DNA from: Hungatella hathewayi
GTDB taxonomy: Bacteria; Bacillota; Clostridia; Lachnospirales; Lachnospiraceae
Reading direction: 5' to 3'
DNA: 64,000 bases
NCBI GenBank assembly: GCA_025149285.1
Contig: CP102274.1
Coordinates: forward strand, 3,498,001-3,562,000
Of this stretch, positions 42,971-51,936 are shown piece by piece; the first letter of the stretch is position 1; every line of letters starts with the position of its first letter. Made by a program: the position numbers and the translations under genes. The notes under the pieces are model-generated. The model was not told the origin of the DNA. It worked only from the letters and a program-made list of their open reading frames with translations, and ran no database searches.

Positions 42971-45391
42971 TTATGCTCTCAGTTCAATTCCAAGTGCCTG
43001 CAGACCGTTCAGAATCTTATTCATAACCGCTCCTGCTTCCTTGTCCTCCAGCGTGTGATCCTTAGCGCGGAAGGTAATGGAATACGCCACCGACTTAAAT
43101 CCCGCAAGAATCTGAGCTCCCTCGTAGATGTCGAACAGCTGGTAGCTCTCAAGAAGCTTTCCGCCTCGCTGCTCAATCACATCCTCGATCTGGCCTACCA
43201 GTACATCCTTGGGTACTACCATGCTGATATCTCTGGATACAGCCGGGTACTTCGCGATGCCTGTATATTTGCGGTCGAACGTGGTGAATGGAATCATAGA
43301 AGGCATGTCAATTACCGCCACATACGTTCTCTCACCGATTTTGTAGTTATCCGCTACGTCCGGATGGACCTCGCCTAAATACCCCACCGTAACTCCGTCG
43401 TAAACGATATCTGCCTGTCTGCCCGGATGGAGGTAACTCTTTTTATCATCCGGATTATAATGCGGTTTCTTATGCATGCCGGCTTTGTCGAAGAATTCCT
43501 CAATCACACCCTTCATATCATAGAAATCACCGTCGCCGTACATTCCCAGTGTAAACTGCATCCGCTCGTCCGGAAGCTCTGTCAGCGGAAGGGATTTGGG
43601 AAGATAGATATTCGCCAGTTCGTATAAACGGACATTTTTATTTCTTCGGTTATAGTTCGTCGACAAGGAGCTTAACATACCGTGCAGCGGAGACGTTCTC
43701 ATGATGCTGAAATCCTCGCCCAGCGGATTTAAGATTCCCACTGTCTTACGAAGCGGGCTGTCAGCCGGAAGCTTCAGTCTGTCAAAGACCCTGGGGCTCT
43801 CAAAGGAATACGTCATACCCTGGGAGAATCCGCAGAATTCGGCAACCTCTCTCGCCACCTCTTCCACGCGCAGCTTGTACGACAGCTTGCCGGTTGTGGC
43901 TTCTCCTGACGGAAGCGTTACCGGAATCTTGTCATAGCCGTAGAATCTGGCAACCTCTTCTGCCATATCTGCCATACAGTTTAAATCCTGACGGAAGGTC
44001 GGCACAATAATTTCACGCGCATCGGCGTCATAACCCAGATCCAGCTTCTTAAAGTAGCCCAGCATGGTGTCTTCGGAGACCTCCGTTCCCAGAAGCTTAT
44101 TCATCTTCTCCGGCTCAAACGGAATTCTCTTTTCCACTCTCTTTTCCGGATAGATGTCGATCATGCCGCCGACTACCTCTCCGGCGCCCAGCTCCTCGAT
44201 CAGCTGGCATGCACGGTTTACGGCTGCCTCCGCGTTATTGGGATCAAGGCCCTTTTCGTATTTTCCGGAAGCGTCGGTACGGAGTCCCACCTTCTTTGCA
44301 GAGAGGCGGATATTCGTTCCGTCGAAGCAGGCGGATTCAAATACCATGGTTTTCACGTCATCGGTGATCTTGGAGTTTTCACCGCCCATAATGCCCGCGA
44401 TTCCGACTTCCTTTTCTCCGTCGTTGATCATCAGGATGGAGCTGTCCAGTTTCCTCTCCTGACCGTCCAGCGTCTGGAATACATCCCCGTCCTTCGCACA
44501 TTTCACAATGATTTCATGGCCTGACAGAAGGTCATAGTCAAACGCATGCATGGGCTGTCCATATTCTTCCATTACGTAGTTTGTAATATCCACGATGTTG
44601 TTAATCGGGCGGATTCCACATGCAGCCAGGCGCCGCTGCATCCATGACGGTGACGGAGCAAGTTTGATATTTTTCACCATTCGCGCGCAGTAACGCGGGC
44701 AGAGATGACTGTCCTCCACGGATACTTTTAAATAGCTGTTGATATCCTCATCATTTCCGGTAGCCGTAACAACAGGAGGCTGAAACGGCTTGTCAAAGGT
44801 AGCCGCTGCTTCTCTGGCAATACCGATTACGCTGTAGCAGTCCACGCGGTTGGAGGTGATCTCATACTCGAATACGCTGTCGCGAAGGCCCAGCACCTCG
44901 ATGGCGTCAGCGCCTGTCTCTGCGTCTTCCGGCAGAATGTAGATACCGCTCTCCGGGGCATCCGGATACATTTCTTTAGAGGAACCCAGTTCCTCGATGG
45001 AGCAGAGCATGCCGTTTGACTCTATACCGCGAAGCCTGCCCTTTTTAATCGCCACGCCGTTCTCCGGCAGAGGGCCGCCGTCATGGCCTCCCGCTACCTT
45101 TCCGCCGTCTAAAACAACCGGAACCTTATCGCCTTCCTTTACATTGGGCGCACCTGTCACAATCTGTATGGTTTCTCCGCCGATATTCACCTGGCAGATG
45201 ATCAGCTTATCCGCATCCGGGTGACGTTCAATTTTGTCGATCCGGCCGACTACGATCTTCTCTAAATTCCTGTCAAGGCGTTCGAAGCCTTCTACTTTCG
45301 TACCGCTTAATGTCATCGCATCTGTATATTCCTGGTCGCTGACATCTAAGTCCGGAACATATGCTTTAATCCATGATAATGGTGTATTCAT
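42971..45391 (-). CDS. pheT: Phenylalanyl-tRNA synthetase beta subunit
   Basis: An 806-residue PheT. Order: an N-terminal tRNA-binding OB domain (IDKIERHPDADKLIICQVNIG), the B3/B4 editing domain (VDCYSVIGIAREAAATF region), B5, the catalytic-like core with GEDFSIMRTSPLHGML, and a C-terminal FDX-ACB domain (YPAVSRDISMVVP). It forms the alpha2-beta2 enzyme that charges tRNA-Phe and edits mischarged Tyr. It lies 20 bp after pheS. The length is normal for Firmicutes. Confidence 0.96.
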   Translation of the reverse strand: MNTPLSWIKAYVPDLDVSDQEYTDAMTLSGTKVEGFERLDRNLEKIVVGRIDKIERHPDADKLIICQVNIGGETIQIVTGAPNVKEGDKVPVVLDGGKVAGGHDGGPLPENGVAIKKGRLRGIESNGMLCSIEELGSSKEMYPDAPESGIYILPEDAETGADAIEVLGLRDSVFEYEITSNRVDCYSVIGIAREAAATFDKPFQPPVVTATGNDEDINSYLKVSVEDSHLCPRYCARMVKNIKLAPSPSWMQRRLAACGIRPINNIVDITNYVMEEYGQPMHAFDYDLLSGHEIIVKCAKDGDVFQTLDGQERKLDSSILMINDGEKEVGIAGIMGGENSKITDDVKTMVFESACFDGTNIRLSAKKVGLRTDASGKYEKGLDPNNAEAAVNRACQLIEELGAGEVVGGMIDIYPEKRVEKRIPFEPEKMNKLLGTEVSEDTMLGYFKKLDLGYDADAREIIVPTFRQDLNCMADMAEEVARFYGYDKIPVTLPSGEATTGKLSYKLRVEEVAREVAEFCGFSQGMTYSFESPRVFDRLKLPADSPLRKTVGILNPLGEDFSIMRTSPLHGMLSSLSTNYNRRNKNVRLYELANIYLPKSLPLTELPDERMQFTLGMYGDGDFYDMKGVIEEFFDKAGMHKKPHYNPDDKKSYLHPGRQADIVYDGVTVGYLGEVHPDVADNYKIGERTYVAVIDMPSMIPFTTFDRKYTGIAKYPAVSRDISMVVPKDVLVGQIEDVIEQRGGKLLESYQLFDIYEGAQILAGFKSVAYSITFRAKDHTLEDKEAGAVMNKILNGLQALGIELRA

Positions 45392-45411
45392 CTCTTTTTT
45401 CCTTCCTTTCC

Positions 45412-46434
45412 CTAGAACTGTCTTAAGAACCGAATATCATTTTCATATAACAGTCTCATGTCGTCGATCTCATACTTTAAAAGCGCAATACGCTCGAGGC
45501 CGACGCCGAAGGCGAAGCCTGAGTACTCATCCGGATCAATGCCGCTCATGCGCAGAACATTGGGATGAACCATGCCGCATCCTAAAATCTCGATCCAGCC
45601 GGAGCCTTTGCAGAACCGGCAGCCGCTGCCGCCGCATTTAAAGCAGGTGACATCCACTTCGGCGCTGGGCTCTGTGAACGGGAAATGATGGGGACGGAAT
45701 TTTACTTTCGTCTCCGGTCCGAACAGTTCCTTTGCAAATTCTGCCAGCGTTCCCTTTAAATCGGCAAACGTAATGTTCTTGTCGATGACCAGGCCTTCAA
45801 TCTGATGGAAGGATGGGGAATGGGTCGCATCCACCTCATCGGAGCGGAATACGCGTCCCGGCGCAATCATACGGATCGGCAGCTTCCCCTGCTCCATGGT
45901 GCGGACCTGTACCGGAGATGTCTGGCTTCTTAACACGATGGAATCGTTAATATAGAAGGTATCCTGCTCGTCTCTGGCCGGATGGTTCTTCGGAATGTTC
46001 AGTTTTTCAAAATTATATAAGTCATACTCCACTTCCGGACCTTCCACCACTTCGTAGCCCATGCCGACAAAGATGCGCTCTACCTCTTCCAGCGCGATGG
46101 TGTTCGGATGGCTGTGGCCTACATTGTTTCTCTTTGCAGGAAGAGTCACATCAATCACTTCTCTCTTCATCTGCTCTTCTCTCGCCTTCTTTGCCAGAGA
46201 TGCTTTGGCCTCCTCCAGCCTGTTTTCGATGATGGCGCGGGCATCGTTGACCATCTGTCCTACCTTCGGCCTCTCCTCCGGCGGAACGTCCTTCATACTC
46301 TTCAGCACACTGGTCAGCTCGCCCTTTTTTCCCAAATAAGCGACCCTGATCTCATTCAGCTTTTCCAGCGCGTCCGACGCTTCGATCTGCTTCAATGCAT
46401 CTTCTCTGATTTTGTCTAATTGATCTTTCATCAT
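45412..46434 (-). CDS. pheS: Phenylalanyl-tRNA synthetase alpha subunit
   Basis: A 340-residue PheS. An N-terminal coiled coil is followed by the class II core. Motif 2 is near [20 protein letters not shown], and [22 protein letters not shown] is motif 3. The phenylalanine pocket loop ([18 protein letters not shown]) contains a four-cysteine-like [12 protein letters not shown] stretch. It charges tRNA-Phe with PheT. The gene is downstream of a T-box leader, so uncharged tRNA-Phe should raise its expression. An AAGGAGAG site precedes the ATG. Confidence 0.96.
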   Translation of the reverse strand: MMKDQLDKIREDALKQIEASDALEKLNEIRVAYLGKKGELTSVLKSMKDVPPEERPKVGQMVNDARAIIENRLEEAKASLAKKAREEQMKREVIDVTLPAKRNNVGHSHPNTIALEEVERIFVGMGYEVVEGPEVEYDLYNFEKLNIPKNHPARDEQDTFYINDSIVLRSQTSPVQVRTMEQGKLPIRMIAPGRVFRSDEVDATHSPSFHQIEGLVIDKNITFADLKGTLAEFAKELFGPETKVKFRPHHFPFTEPSAEVDVTCFKCGGSGCRFCKGSGWIEILGCGMVHPNVLRMSGIDPDEYSGFAFGVGLERIALLKYEIDDMRLLYENDIRFLRQF

Positions 46435-46501
46435 ACTCTCCTTCTTTATAATATCATTGGTTGTAATAACTAAAGAGCTCCCACGCCGGAGGGCTTTTTG
46501 A

Positions 46502-46527
46502 TATCACAGGAGTACTTTCCCATGATA
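46502..46527 (-). repeat. GGAAAGTACT hairpin repeat between T-box and pheS
   Basis: In the minus-strand RNA TATCATGGGA-AAGTAC-TCCTGTGATA forms a 10-bp stem with two wobble pairs, a six-base loop and no mismatch. It is next to a second copy at 46539-46562. Confidence 0.7.
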
Positions 46528-46538
46528 GAATTTTTTAT

Positions 46539-46562
46539 GTAATAGGAGCACTTTCCTATTAC
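46539..46562 (-). repeat. GGAAAGTGCT hairpin repeat between T-box and pheS
   Basis: GTAATAGGA-AAGTGC-TCCTATTAC on the minus strand: a perfect 9-bp stem and a six-base loop, directly after the T-box terminator. Confidence 0.7.
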
Positions 46563-46564
46563 AC

Positions 46565-46834
46565 AAAAAAGCTCCGCCCCTGGCTAGGGACGAAGCTGAA
46601 GTTCGCGGTACCACCCTGATTCCCGCACAGAACGCGCAGGCACTCGGCATACGTAACGTGTATGAACGTCATGACCTACCCGCCGCCGCTTCATAGGACG
46701 GTTTCTGTCATGCTGCTTCAGTGGGAAATTCAAACACTTATCTGAACTTAAGGGGGCTTTCAGCCGGTGACTCCCTCTCTCTGGAAGAAAATAAGGTTCT
46801 ACTGACACCTTCACTGCATTTATCTGATAAAACT
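46565..46834 (-). ncRNA. T-box leader of pheST
   Basis: The minus strand holds the conserved T-box AGGGTGGTACCGCG (46604-46617), an antiterminator region, and a terminator with a 12-bp stem (AGCTTCGTCCCT/AGGGGCGGAGCT) followed by six T (46565-46597). Stem I is visible as CAGTG...AGTAGAACC and GAGAGAGGG...GCTGAAAG, closing with CACTG. A phenylalanine codon (TTC, or the overlapping TTT) lies in GAATTTCCCACTG, where the specifier is expected. Uncharged tRNA-Phe should stabilise the antiterminator. Confidence 0.92.
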
Positions 46835-46840
46835 GAATTC

Positions 46841-46869
46841 ATTTTATCCATTGCGGGGGGAAATGTCAA
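46841..46869 (-). promoter_or_regulatory. Promoter of the pheST T-box transcript
   Basis: On the minus strand TTGACA, 17 bp, then TAAAAT. It overlaps the stop codon of the GH43-like gene. Confidence 0.75.
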
Positions 46870-47816
46870 GTGGTTTGCGGATTTTTCTTTATAAAGTCGA
46901 AACGTTCAATGTACCGCTTCTTATGTGCATCAGCCGTTGCCACGCTGACTCCCCAGTATTTCGTAATGTCCTTTTGGTCCTCTCCTTCCGGTATAAAGAT
47001 GCCGGAGGCCCGGTTCGGAAACGGTGCACACGGCTCGAAATGGATCCCGTCTTCACTGTAATAGAGATACTGTATCCCTTCCGGATCATTCCAGTTATCT
47101 CCATATATCCTTCCCTCTCCCTCCCTGTGCTTGAGTCCGGACAGCAGGCAGAGCCCCTCCTTATACGGCCATATGGAAAATGCATGACCACGGATGACCG
47201 GATTCCCTTCATATCTGTGATACGGGCCCGTGATTGTATCCGCCCAGGCCAGCCCCAGCATGGTTTTATCCCCGTCTGGTTCCGTCAAACGGCTTCCCTT
47301 AAAATAAACCAGCCATCTGTTCTGAAAGAATACCGCACTTATATCGTCAACAGCCTCGTCATCCCAGCTTCCCTCCTCTTCCCACTGGAGCACAGGCTCA
47401 TTTCCCAGCCTTTCAAACGGTCCGTCCGGTGTATTGGCTGCGGCCAGGCCGCAGCACCTTCTCGTAGTCTTCCCCTCAGCGAAATCAGTTCCCACACCGG
47501 TATAAAACATATAAAATCTTCCTTTGTCATAAATCACATTGGCTGTCAGGACTCCCGCGCAGTCCCAGCCGCTTTCCGCCGGAAGCAGTGCATCTTTTCC
47601 CTCTTCCCAGTGAATGCCGTCTTTTGAAGTACAGCACATGATCTTACAATCGGCAAAATGATCATAGGGCCGCTCATTATCATGCTGTGTATACCACAAA
47701 TAATACGTTCCCTGATCATACAGTATATTGGATGGATCGTGGTTATTATCTGAAGGCAGATTTACGGTCTCCACCGTCTTTCTCTCCACTTCCAGCAGTT
47801 CTTTCGGTAATTTCAT
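46866..47816 (-). CDS. GH43/GH117-like five-bladed propeller glycoside hydrolase
   Basis: A 316-residue protein of the five-bladed beta-propeller glycosidase class. The N-terminal NNHDPSNILYDQGTYYLWYT carries the typical catalytic-base Asp (D27), and SKDGIHWE, GRFYMFYTG and SEDGIHFEP are repeated blade signatures. There is no signal peptide, so it works on imported oligosaccharides in the cytoplasm. Its place after two permeases in the LacI-controlled operon supports that. The family (GH43, GH32 or GH117-like) cannot be fixed by reading. The pheST promoter overlaps its last codons. Confidence 0.8.
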   Translation of the reverse strand: MKLPKELLEVERKTVETVNLPSDNNHDPSNILYDQGTYYLWYTQHDNERPYDHFADCKIMCCTSKDGIHWEEGKDALLPAESGWDCAGVLTANVIYDKGRFYMFYTGVGTDFAEGKTTRRCCGLAAANTPDGPFERLGNEPVLQWEEEGSWDDEAVDDISAVFFQNRWLVYFKGSRLTEPDGDKTMLGLAWADTITGPYHRYEGNPVIRGHAFSIWPYKEGLCLLSGLKHREGEGRIYGDNWNDPEGIQYLYYSEDGIHFEPCAPFPNRASGIFIPEGEDQKDITKYWGVSVATADAHKKRYIERFDFIKKNPQTT

Positions 47817-47868
47817 CGTACACTTTTCCTTTCTTTTGCTCAGTCTTCATATTTCAAAATCCCAGCCT

Positions 47869-48720
47869 CTACTCCTTCCCTGTTCCCTCCACAATCCCAT
47901 CAATCATCTGGTTATGAAAAATCAGGTAAAGAACCAGAATCGGCAGAGCGCTGAGTGCCGCCGCCGCAAGGAGCACTCCGTAATTGCCGTTCATGGAGAC
48001 ATCTCCAATCGACCTCAGCAAAGCTGTAACTGTCAGCTTTTCCTTTTTGGTCGTGATGATAATCGGCCACAGGAATTCATTCCAGGTATTCATAAAGGTC
48101 AGAATAGCCAGAGATACAATGGCCGGCTTCAGCATGGGAAAACCGATCCGAATCAGAATCTGATTTTCCGTGGCTCCCTCAATTCTGGCTGCCTCCATGG
48201 TTTCCTGCGGAACCGTACCGGAGGCAAACTGCCTCATCATAAAGATTCCAAATGCAGGTATCGCATTGGGTAAAATCATGGACCATAAGTGATTGACGCC
48301 TCCCAGCTGCTTTACCAGTAAGTACGTGGGGACCAGCCTCGTCTCCAGCGGTATCATCAAAGATGACAGCGTAATGATAAAAAGCACATTTTTAAACGGG
48401 AACTGATACTTTGCAAAGGTAAATCCTGCTGCTGTGCAGAAAAAACAGGCCAGTGCGGTTGTAGAGACTGCGACAATAACACTGTTCATCATATTGGTTA
48501 CAAAGGGCCAGTTTGCAAACAGCATGCGGTACATCTTAAGCTGGAACCCGGCTGCCGGAAGGATCTTCGGAGACAGCGAGAATATTTCATAATCTTCCTT
48601 AAAGCTTCCCATAAACATCATCAGGAACGGAAAACAAGTGACAATGATCACGATCAGCAGCATCAACAGGGAAAACAGCTTTTTTAAAATATTTTCAGCC
48701 TTCTCTTTCTTCATTGTCAC
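47869..48720 (-). CDS. Sugar ABC transporter permease (MalG-like), LacI-controlled operon
   Basis: A 283-residue CUT1 permease with about six helices. The EAA loop is EAARIEGATENQILIRIGFPMLKP. Its ATG overlaps the stop of the preceding permease (48717-48720). With its partner and the lipoprotein it imports a saccharide that the downstream hydrolase can cleave. The ATPase subunit is not in the window. Confidence 0.92.
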   Translation of the reverse strand: MTMKKEKAENILKKLFSLLMLLIVIIVTCFPFLMMFMGSFKEDYEIFSLSPKILPAAGFQLKMYRMLFANWPFVTNMMNSVIVAVSTTALACFFCTAAGFTFAKYQFPFKNVLFIITLSSLMIPLETRLVPTYLLVKQLGGVNHLWSMILPNAIPAFGIFMMRQFASGTVPQETMEAARIEGATENQILIRIGFPMLKPAIVSLAILTFMNTWNEFLWPIIITTKKEKLTVTALLRSIGDVSMNGNYGVLLAAAALSALPILVLYLIFHNQMIDGIVEGTGKE

Positions 48721-49613
48721 TCCTCCGTCCTTCCATAATAATTTTTTACAACAAAGACACTGAGTATTACGAGAAATGCAAACAGAACATACGTAATCGC
48801 CGCCGCATACCCCATTTTTGAGTATTCATATGCATTCTGGTACATGTAGTATACCAGCGTAGTGGATGAATTCATCGGACCTCCCTGAGTCAGCACCATC
48901 ACATCGCCTACATTCTGGAAAATCCAGATGGTTGACATGAGCACGACGAAAAATATCTCCGGAACCATAAGCGGAAGTGTAATTTTAAAAAATTTCGTAA
49001 ACGCTCCGGCTCCGTCAATGCTGGCGGCTTCCCCCACAGAGCCTGGAATCTTCTGCATTCCAGCCAGCAGAACCAGAGAGAAATAACCGGTCATTCGCCA
49101 TATGTTCATAAATGCCACAGAGACTTTCGACAAAGCAGTGGTATCCAGCCAGCCGACAGGACCGATACCCAGGCAGCGTTCCAGCAGTACGTTAATTAGT
49201 CCTCCCTCTGTGGTGAGCAAAATCCGGAATATAATTGCTGCTACAGCGACGGCAGTGATATACGGCAAAAGGACAATCACCGAATACACTCGCTTGCCGG
49301 TCAGTCTGGAGGAATTCAGGACCGCGGCCAGAATCAGGGCCAGAAATGTACGCAGCGGAACGATATAGAGCCAGATTAAGACTGTATTCATCAACGACTT
49401 CCAGAATTTGTCATCCCGCAGCAGTTTTTCATAATTTTTAAATCCAATGTGGTCAGCGGCCGCCACCGTTCCCAGACCATCGAAATTGGTCAGGCTGATT
49501 AAAAAACCGCTGACGGCAGGATAAATATAAAAGACTGCAAACAGAATGAAAAAGGGTGCGATCCACAGATAACAGTGTTTATATTTTTTCATTTCTTTTA
49601 ATGTACTGGTCAT
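48717..49613 (-). CDS. Sugar ABC transporter permease (MalF-like), LacI-controlled operon
   Basis: A 298-residue CUT1 permease. The EAA loop is GEAASIDGAGAFTKFFKITLPLMVP. The start at 49613 has GGAGG 8 bp upstream; the longer frame to 49637 would use TTG with no ribosome site. It follows the binding-protein gene by about 29 bp, and its stop overlaps the next permease. It is the first of two channel subunits. Confidence 0.91.
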   Translation of the reverse strand: MTSTLKEMKKYKHCYLWIAPFFILFAVFYIYPAVSGFLISLTNFDGLGTVAAADHIGFKNYEKLLRDDKFWKSLMNTVLIWLYIVPLRTFLALILAAVLNSSRLTGKRVYSVIVLLPYITAVAVAAIIFRILLTTEGGLINVLLERCLGIGPVGWLDTTALSKVSVAFMNIWRMTGYFSLVLLAGMQKIPGSVGEAASIDGAGAFTKFFKITLPLMVPEIFFVVLMSTIWIFQNVGDVMVLTQGGPMNSSTTLVYYMYQNAYEYSKMGYAAAITYVLFAFLVILSVFVVKNYYGRTEE

Positions 49614-49642
49614 TTCATCAGCCTCCAAACCGGTCAAACCTA

Positions 49643-50983
49643 TCAGATGTCATTTAATTTCTCTTTCATGACCTCAACTGCAGTTTCTGGTGTGTATGCC
49701 CCGTTTAAGAACATCTCTCCAATAATCTCAGACAGCACATTGTTTATCTCGTTGCTTCTCTCATCCACGAACGGAATATCAGGATCCGTATTCAGGAGGA
49801 TTTCTGCCAGCTCTGAAACTACAGGTTCTCCGCCAAACGCCTCCCAGCCGTTCTCCCTGCTTGCCGCGATGGCGCGGATTCCTTCCATGCACCCGGTTGC
49901 ATACTGCGCCATAACTCCGTCTTCGTTAACATTAGAAAACTTCTCGGCCGCATCTTTCGTAAGCGCCAGATAACGGACTACATCTTTTGCCGCCTCTAAG
50001 TGTTCCGTATTCTTATTGATCGCATAGTACTCCGTATTGTTGATATACGTCTCTCTCCCATCTTCCGCAAATTTCATCGGCTTTGCAATCGCCAGATGAC
50101 CGTAACCGCCCTGGCCGTTAGGATCCACATTCGTCACATAGTAAGCTGCGTGTGCTGCGACGGATGGAAACGCGGCGATCTTACCTGCATTGAAAGCGGT
50201 CCAGTATGCTTCGCTGTTGCCCTGCTGGCTCGTATGCCAGATACCGGCGTCATAGCATTTTCTCATCAGTTCCAGAGCTTCTTTCCCCTTCTCCAGAGAC
50301 ACATTGCCCTCTGAATCGAGGACCTGGCCTCCCAGCATATAGATAAAATTCTGAAATACCTCGTTGCAGCCGCTGTCCGCCGGATCAAATGCTCCTGCAT
50401 AATAACCGTTTTCCTTCAACGCTACTGCCTGGTTAAAATAATCATCAAAGGTTTCGGGCACCGTCAGCCCCAGTTCATCATAAATATCCTGTCTGTACAT
50501 AAATACATATTGGTTGGTCACCTGATTGGGAATTCCATATACTTTTCCATCCATGGTTACCGGATCCATAACCGGAAGAACCTCTCCCTCTGTAAACATA
50601 TCTGAGAGATCCACCAGATACCCCGCCTTGGCAAACTGCGGCGCATAAAGATCATGTACAATCATAATATCCGGCGTACTTTCATCGTTGGACAGCTGAA
50701 GCTTCATTTTTGTCGGATATTCCCCATAGGAGTATTTTTCAAAATTGATCTTCACATTTGGATGTTCTGCCAAATAATCCCGGAGTACAATCTCTGCCAC
50801 CGATACAAGATGGGCTCCTCCCATCATCGTGAGCTCGATTTCTCCCTCATTTTTTGCCTCAACCCTGCTCGTCGCTGCTGCCGTTTCCCCATTTTTTGCT
50901 TCGTTGCTGTTTCCGCCGCATCCAGTCAGTGACATGCACCCCAATACTACAGCAATCCCCATTGCTAACCCTCGTTTTTTCAT
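49643..50983 (-). CDS. Sugar-binding lipoprotein of the LacI-controlled operon
   Basis: A 446-residue family 1 binding protein. The lipobox cysteine is C22 (SLTGC). The mature fold shows ELTMMGGAHLVSVAEIVLRDYL at its start, NVKINFEKYS and DIMIVHDLYAPQF, and NAGKIAAFPSVAAHAAYYV in the hinge. It captures the ligand outside the cell for the two permeases. Its ATG overlaps the stop of the kinase gene (ATGA), a sign that uptake and catabolism are expressed together. Confidence 0.92.
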   Translation of the reverse strand: MKKRGLAMGIAVVLGCMSLTGCGGNSNEAKNGETAAATSRVEAKNEGEIELTMMGGAHLVSVAEIVLRDYLAEHPNVKINFEKYSYGEYPTKMKLQLSNDESTPDIMIVHDLYAPQFAKAGYLVDLSDMFTEGEVLPVMDPVTMDGKVYGIPNQVTNQYVFMYRQDIYDELGLTVPETFDDYFNQAVALKENGYYAGAFDPADSGCNEVFQNFIYMLGGQVLDSEGNVSLEKGKEALELMRKCYDAGIWHTSQQGNSEAYWTAFNAGKIAAFPSVAAHAAYYVTNVDPNGQGGYGHLAIAKPMKFAEDGRETYINNTEYYAINKNTEHLEAAKDVVRYLALTKDAAEKFSNVNEDGVMAQYATGCMEGIRAIAASRENGWEAFGGEPVVSELAEILLNTDPDIPFVDERSNEINNVLSEIIGEMFLNGAYTPETAVEVMKEKLNDI

Positions 50984-51936
50984 AAATGTGAAACCTCCTT
51001 ATTTGGTATATTCTCTATATTTATCTTATTTTTTATCATTTCCAACCGCTCCGGATCCACTCTTCCCACCTGCTTTTCCATGGCATTGGCGATGCCGCAG
51101 GCCATGGAAAAGCGAAATATCTCTTCCATGCTCCAGCCCATTCTCAAGCCTATGGCAAATCCTGCCACCGTCGAATCTCCGCTTCCTATCGTGGAAGTCA
51201 CCTCTACACTGGGGATTTTTGCTTCCCAGCAGCAATCCTTTCCAGCCAGGATTCCCCCCTCTGCCCCAAGGGAAACCAACACAAAGGCCACTCCATCCTG
51301 AACAAGCTGTAAAGCCAGCTTTCTGACTGCCGTTCGGTCAGACACCGGTTCCCGCCCAAACAGTTCAAATAATTCCTGAAGATTGGGCTTATAAAAATAA
51401 TAACCGTCTTTTCTCAATTGTTCTACCGTAACGCTGTTTGTATCCAGAAAGCATCTGGCTTCCTTCCATCTGCACATTGCGCTGATTTCACTGTACAGGT
51501 CAGCCGGCGCGCCTTCAATCGTCATGCCGGAGCAGATCACAATATCGTCTCTCTGCAAATCCTCCCGAAGCCGGCACAGCAGCTGCTCCACCTGTCTCAC
51601 TTCTACAGTCGGCCCCTGTTCAACCAGTTCGGACTCCCTCCCCTGTTCCAGATCGATGATATTAATTGTCTCTCTCGTATTTCCGTTTATCTCGATCAGA
51701 CAGGCATCAATCCCTTCCTTTTCCATATAGGCCCGGATCATCTTTCCGTTGCTGCCAGCGATAAATCCGTACAGCGTCACAGGCTCCCCGCACTGTTTGC
51801 ATACTTTGGCTACATTAATCCCTTTCCCTCCTATGGATACCTCTCTCAACAGGTGAAAATATTTTTTCCCCGGTTCAAAGCCGTTAACATGATATGACCG
51901 GTCGATCACCGGGTTTAAACAAATCGCCCGTATCAT
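50980..51936 (-). CDS. PfkB-family sugar kinase (1-phosphofructokinase/tagatose-6-P kinase type)
   Basis: A 318-residue PfkB kinase. VSIGGKGINVAKV at about 33-45 is the N-terminal signature, and TIGSGDSTVAGFAIGL holds the anion hole and the catalytic Asp. It most resembles FruK/LacC enzymes, which make a bisphosphorylated ketose for an aldolase. The start at 51936 has GAGGGGGTG upstream and overlaps the aldolase stop; a frame extension to 52017 lies inside the aldolase gene. With the aldolase it turns a phosphorylated ketose into triose phosphates. Confidence 0.88.
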   Translation of the reverse strand: MIRAICLNPVIDRSYHVNGFEPGKKYFHLLREVSIGGKGINVAKVCKQCGEPVTLYGFIAGSNGKMIRAYMEKEGIDACLIEINGNTRETINIIDLEQGRESELVEQGPTVEVRQVEQLLCRLREDLQRDDIVICSGMTIEGAPADLYSEISAMCRWKEARCFLDTNSVTVEQLRKDGYYFYKPNLQELFELFGREPVSDRTAVRKLALQLVQDGVAFVLVSLGAEGGILAGKDCCWEAKIPSVEVTSTIGSGDSTVAGFAIGLRMGWSMEEIFRFSMACGIANAMEKQVGRVDPERLEMIKNKINIENIPNKEVSHL

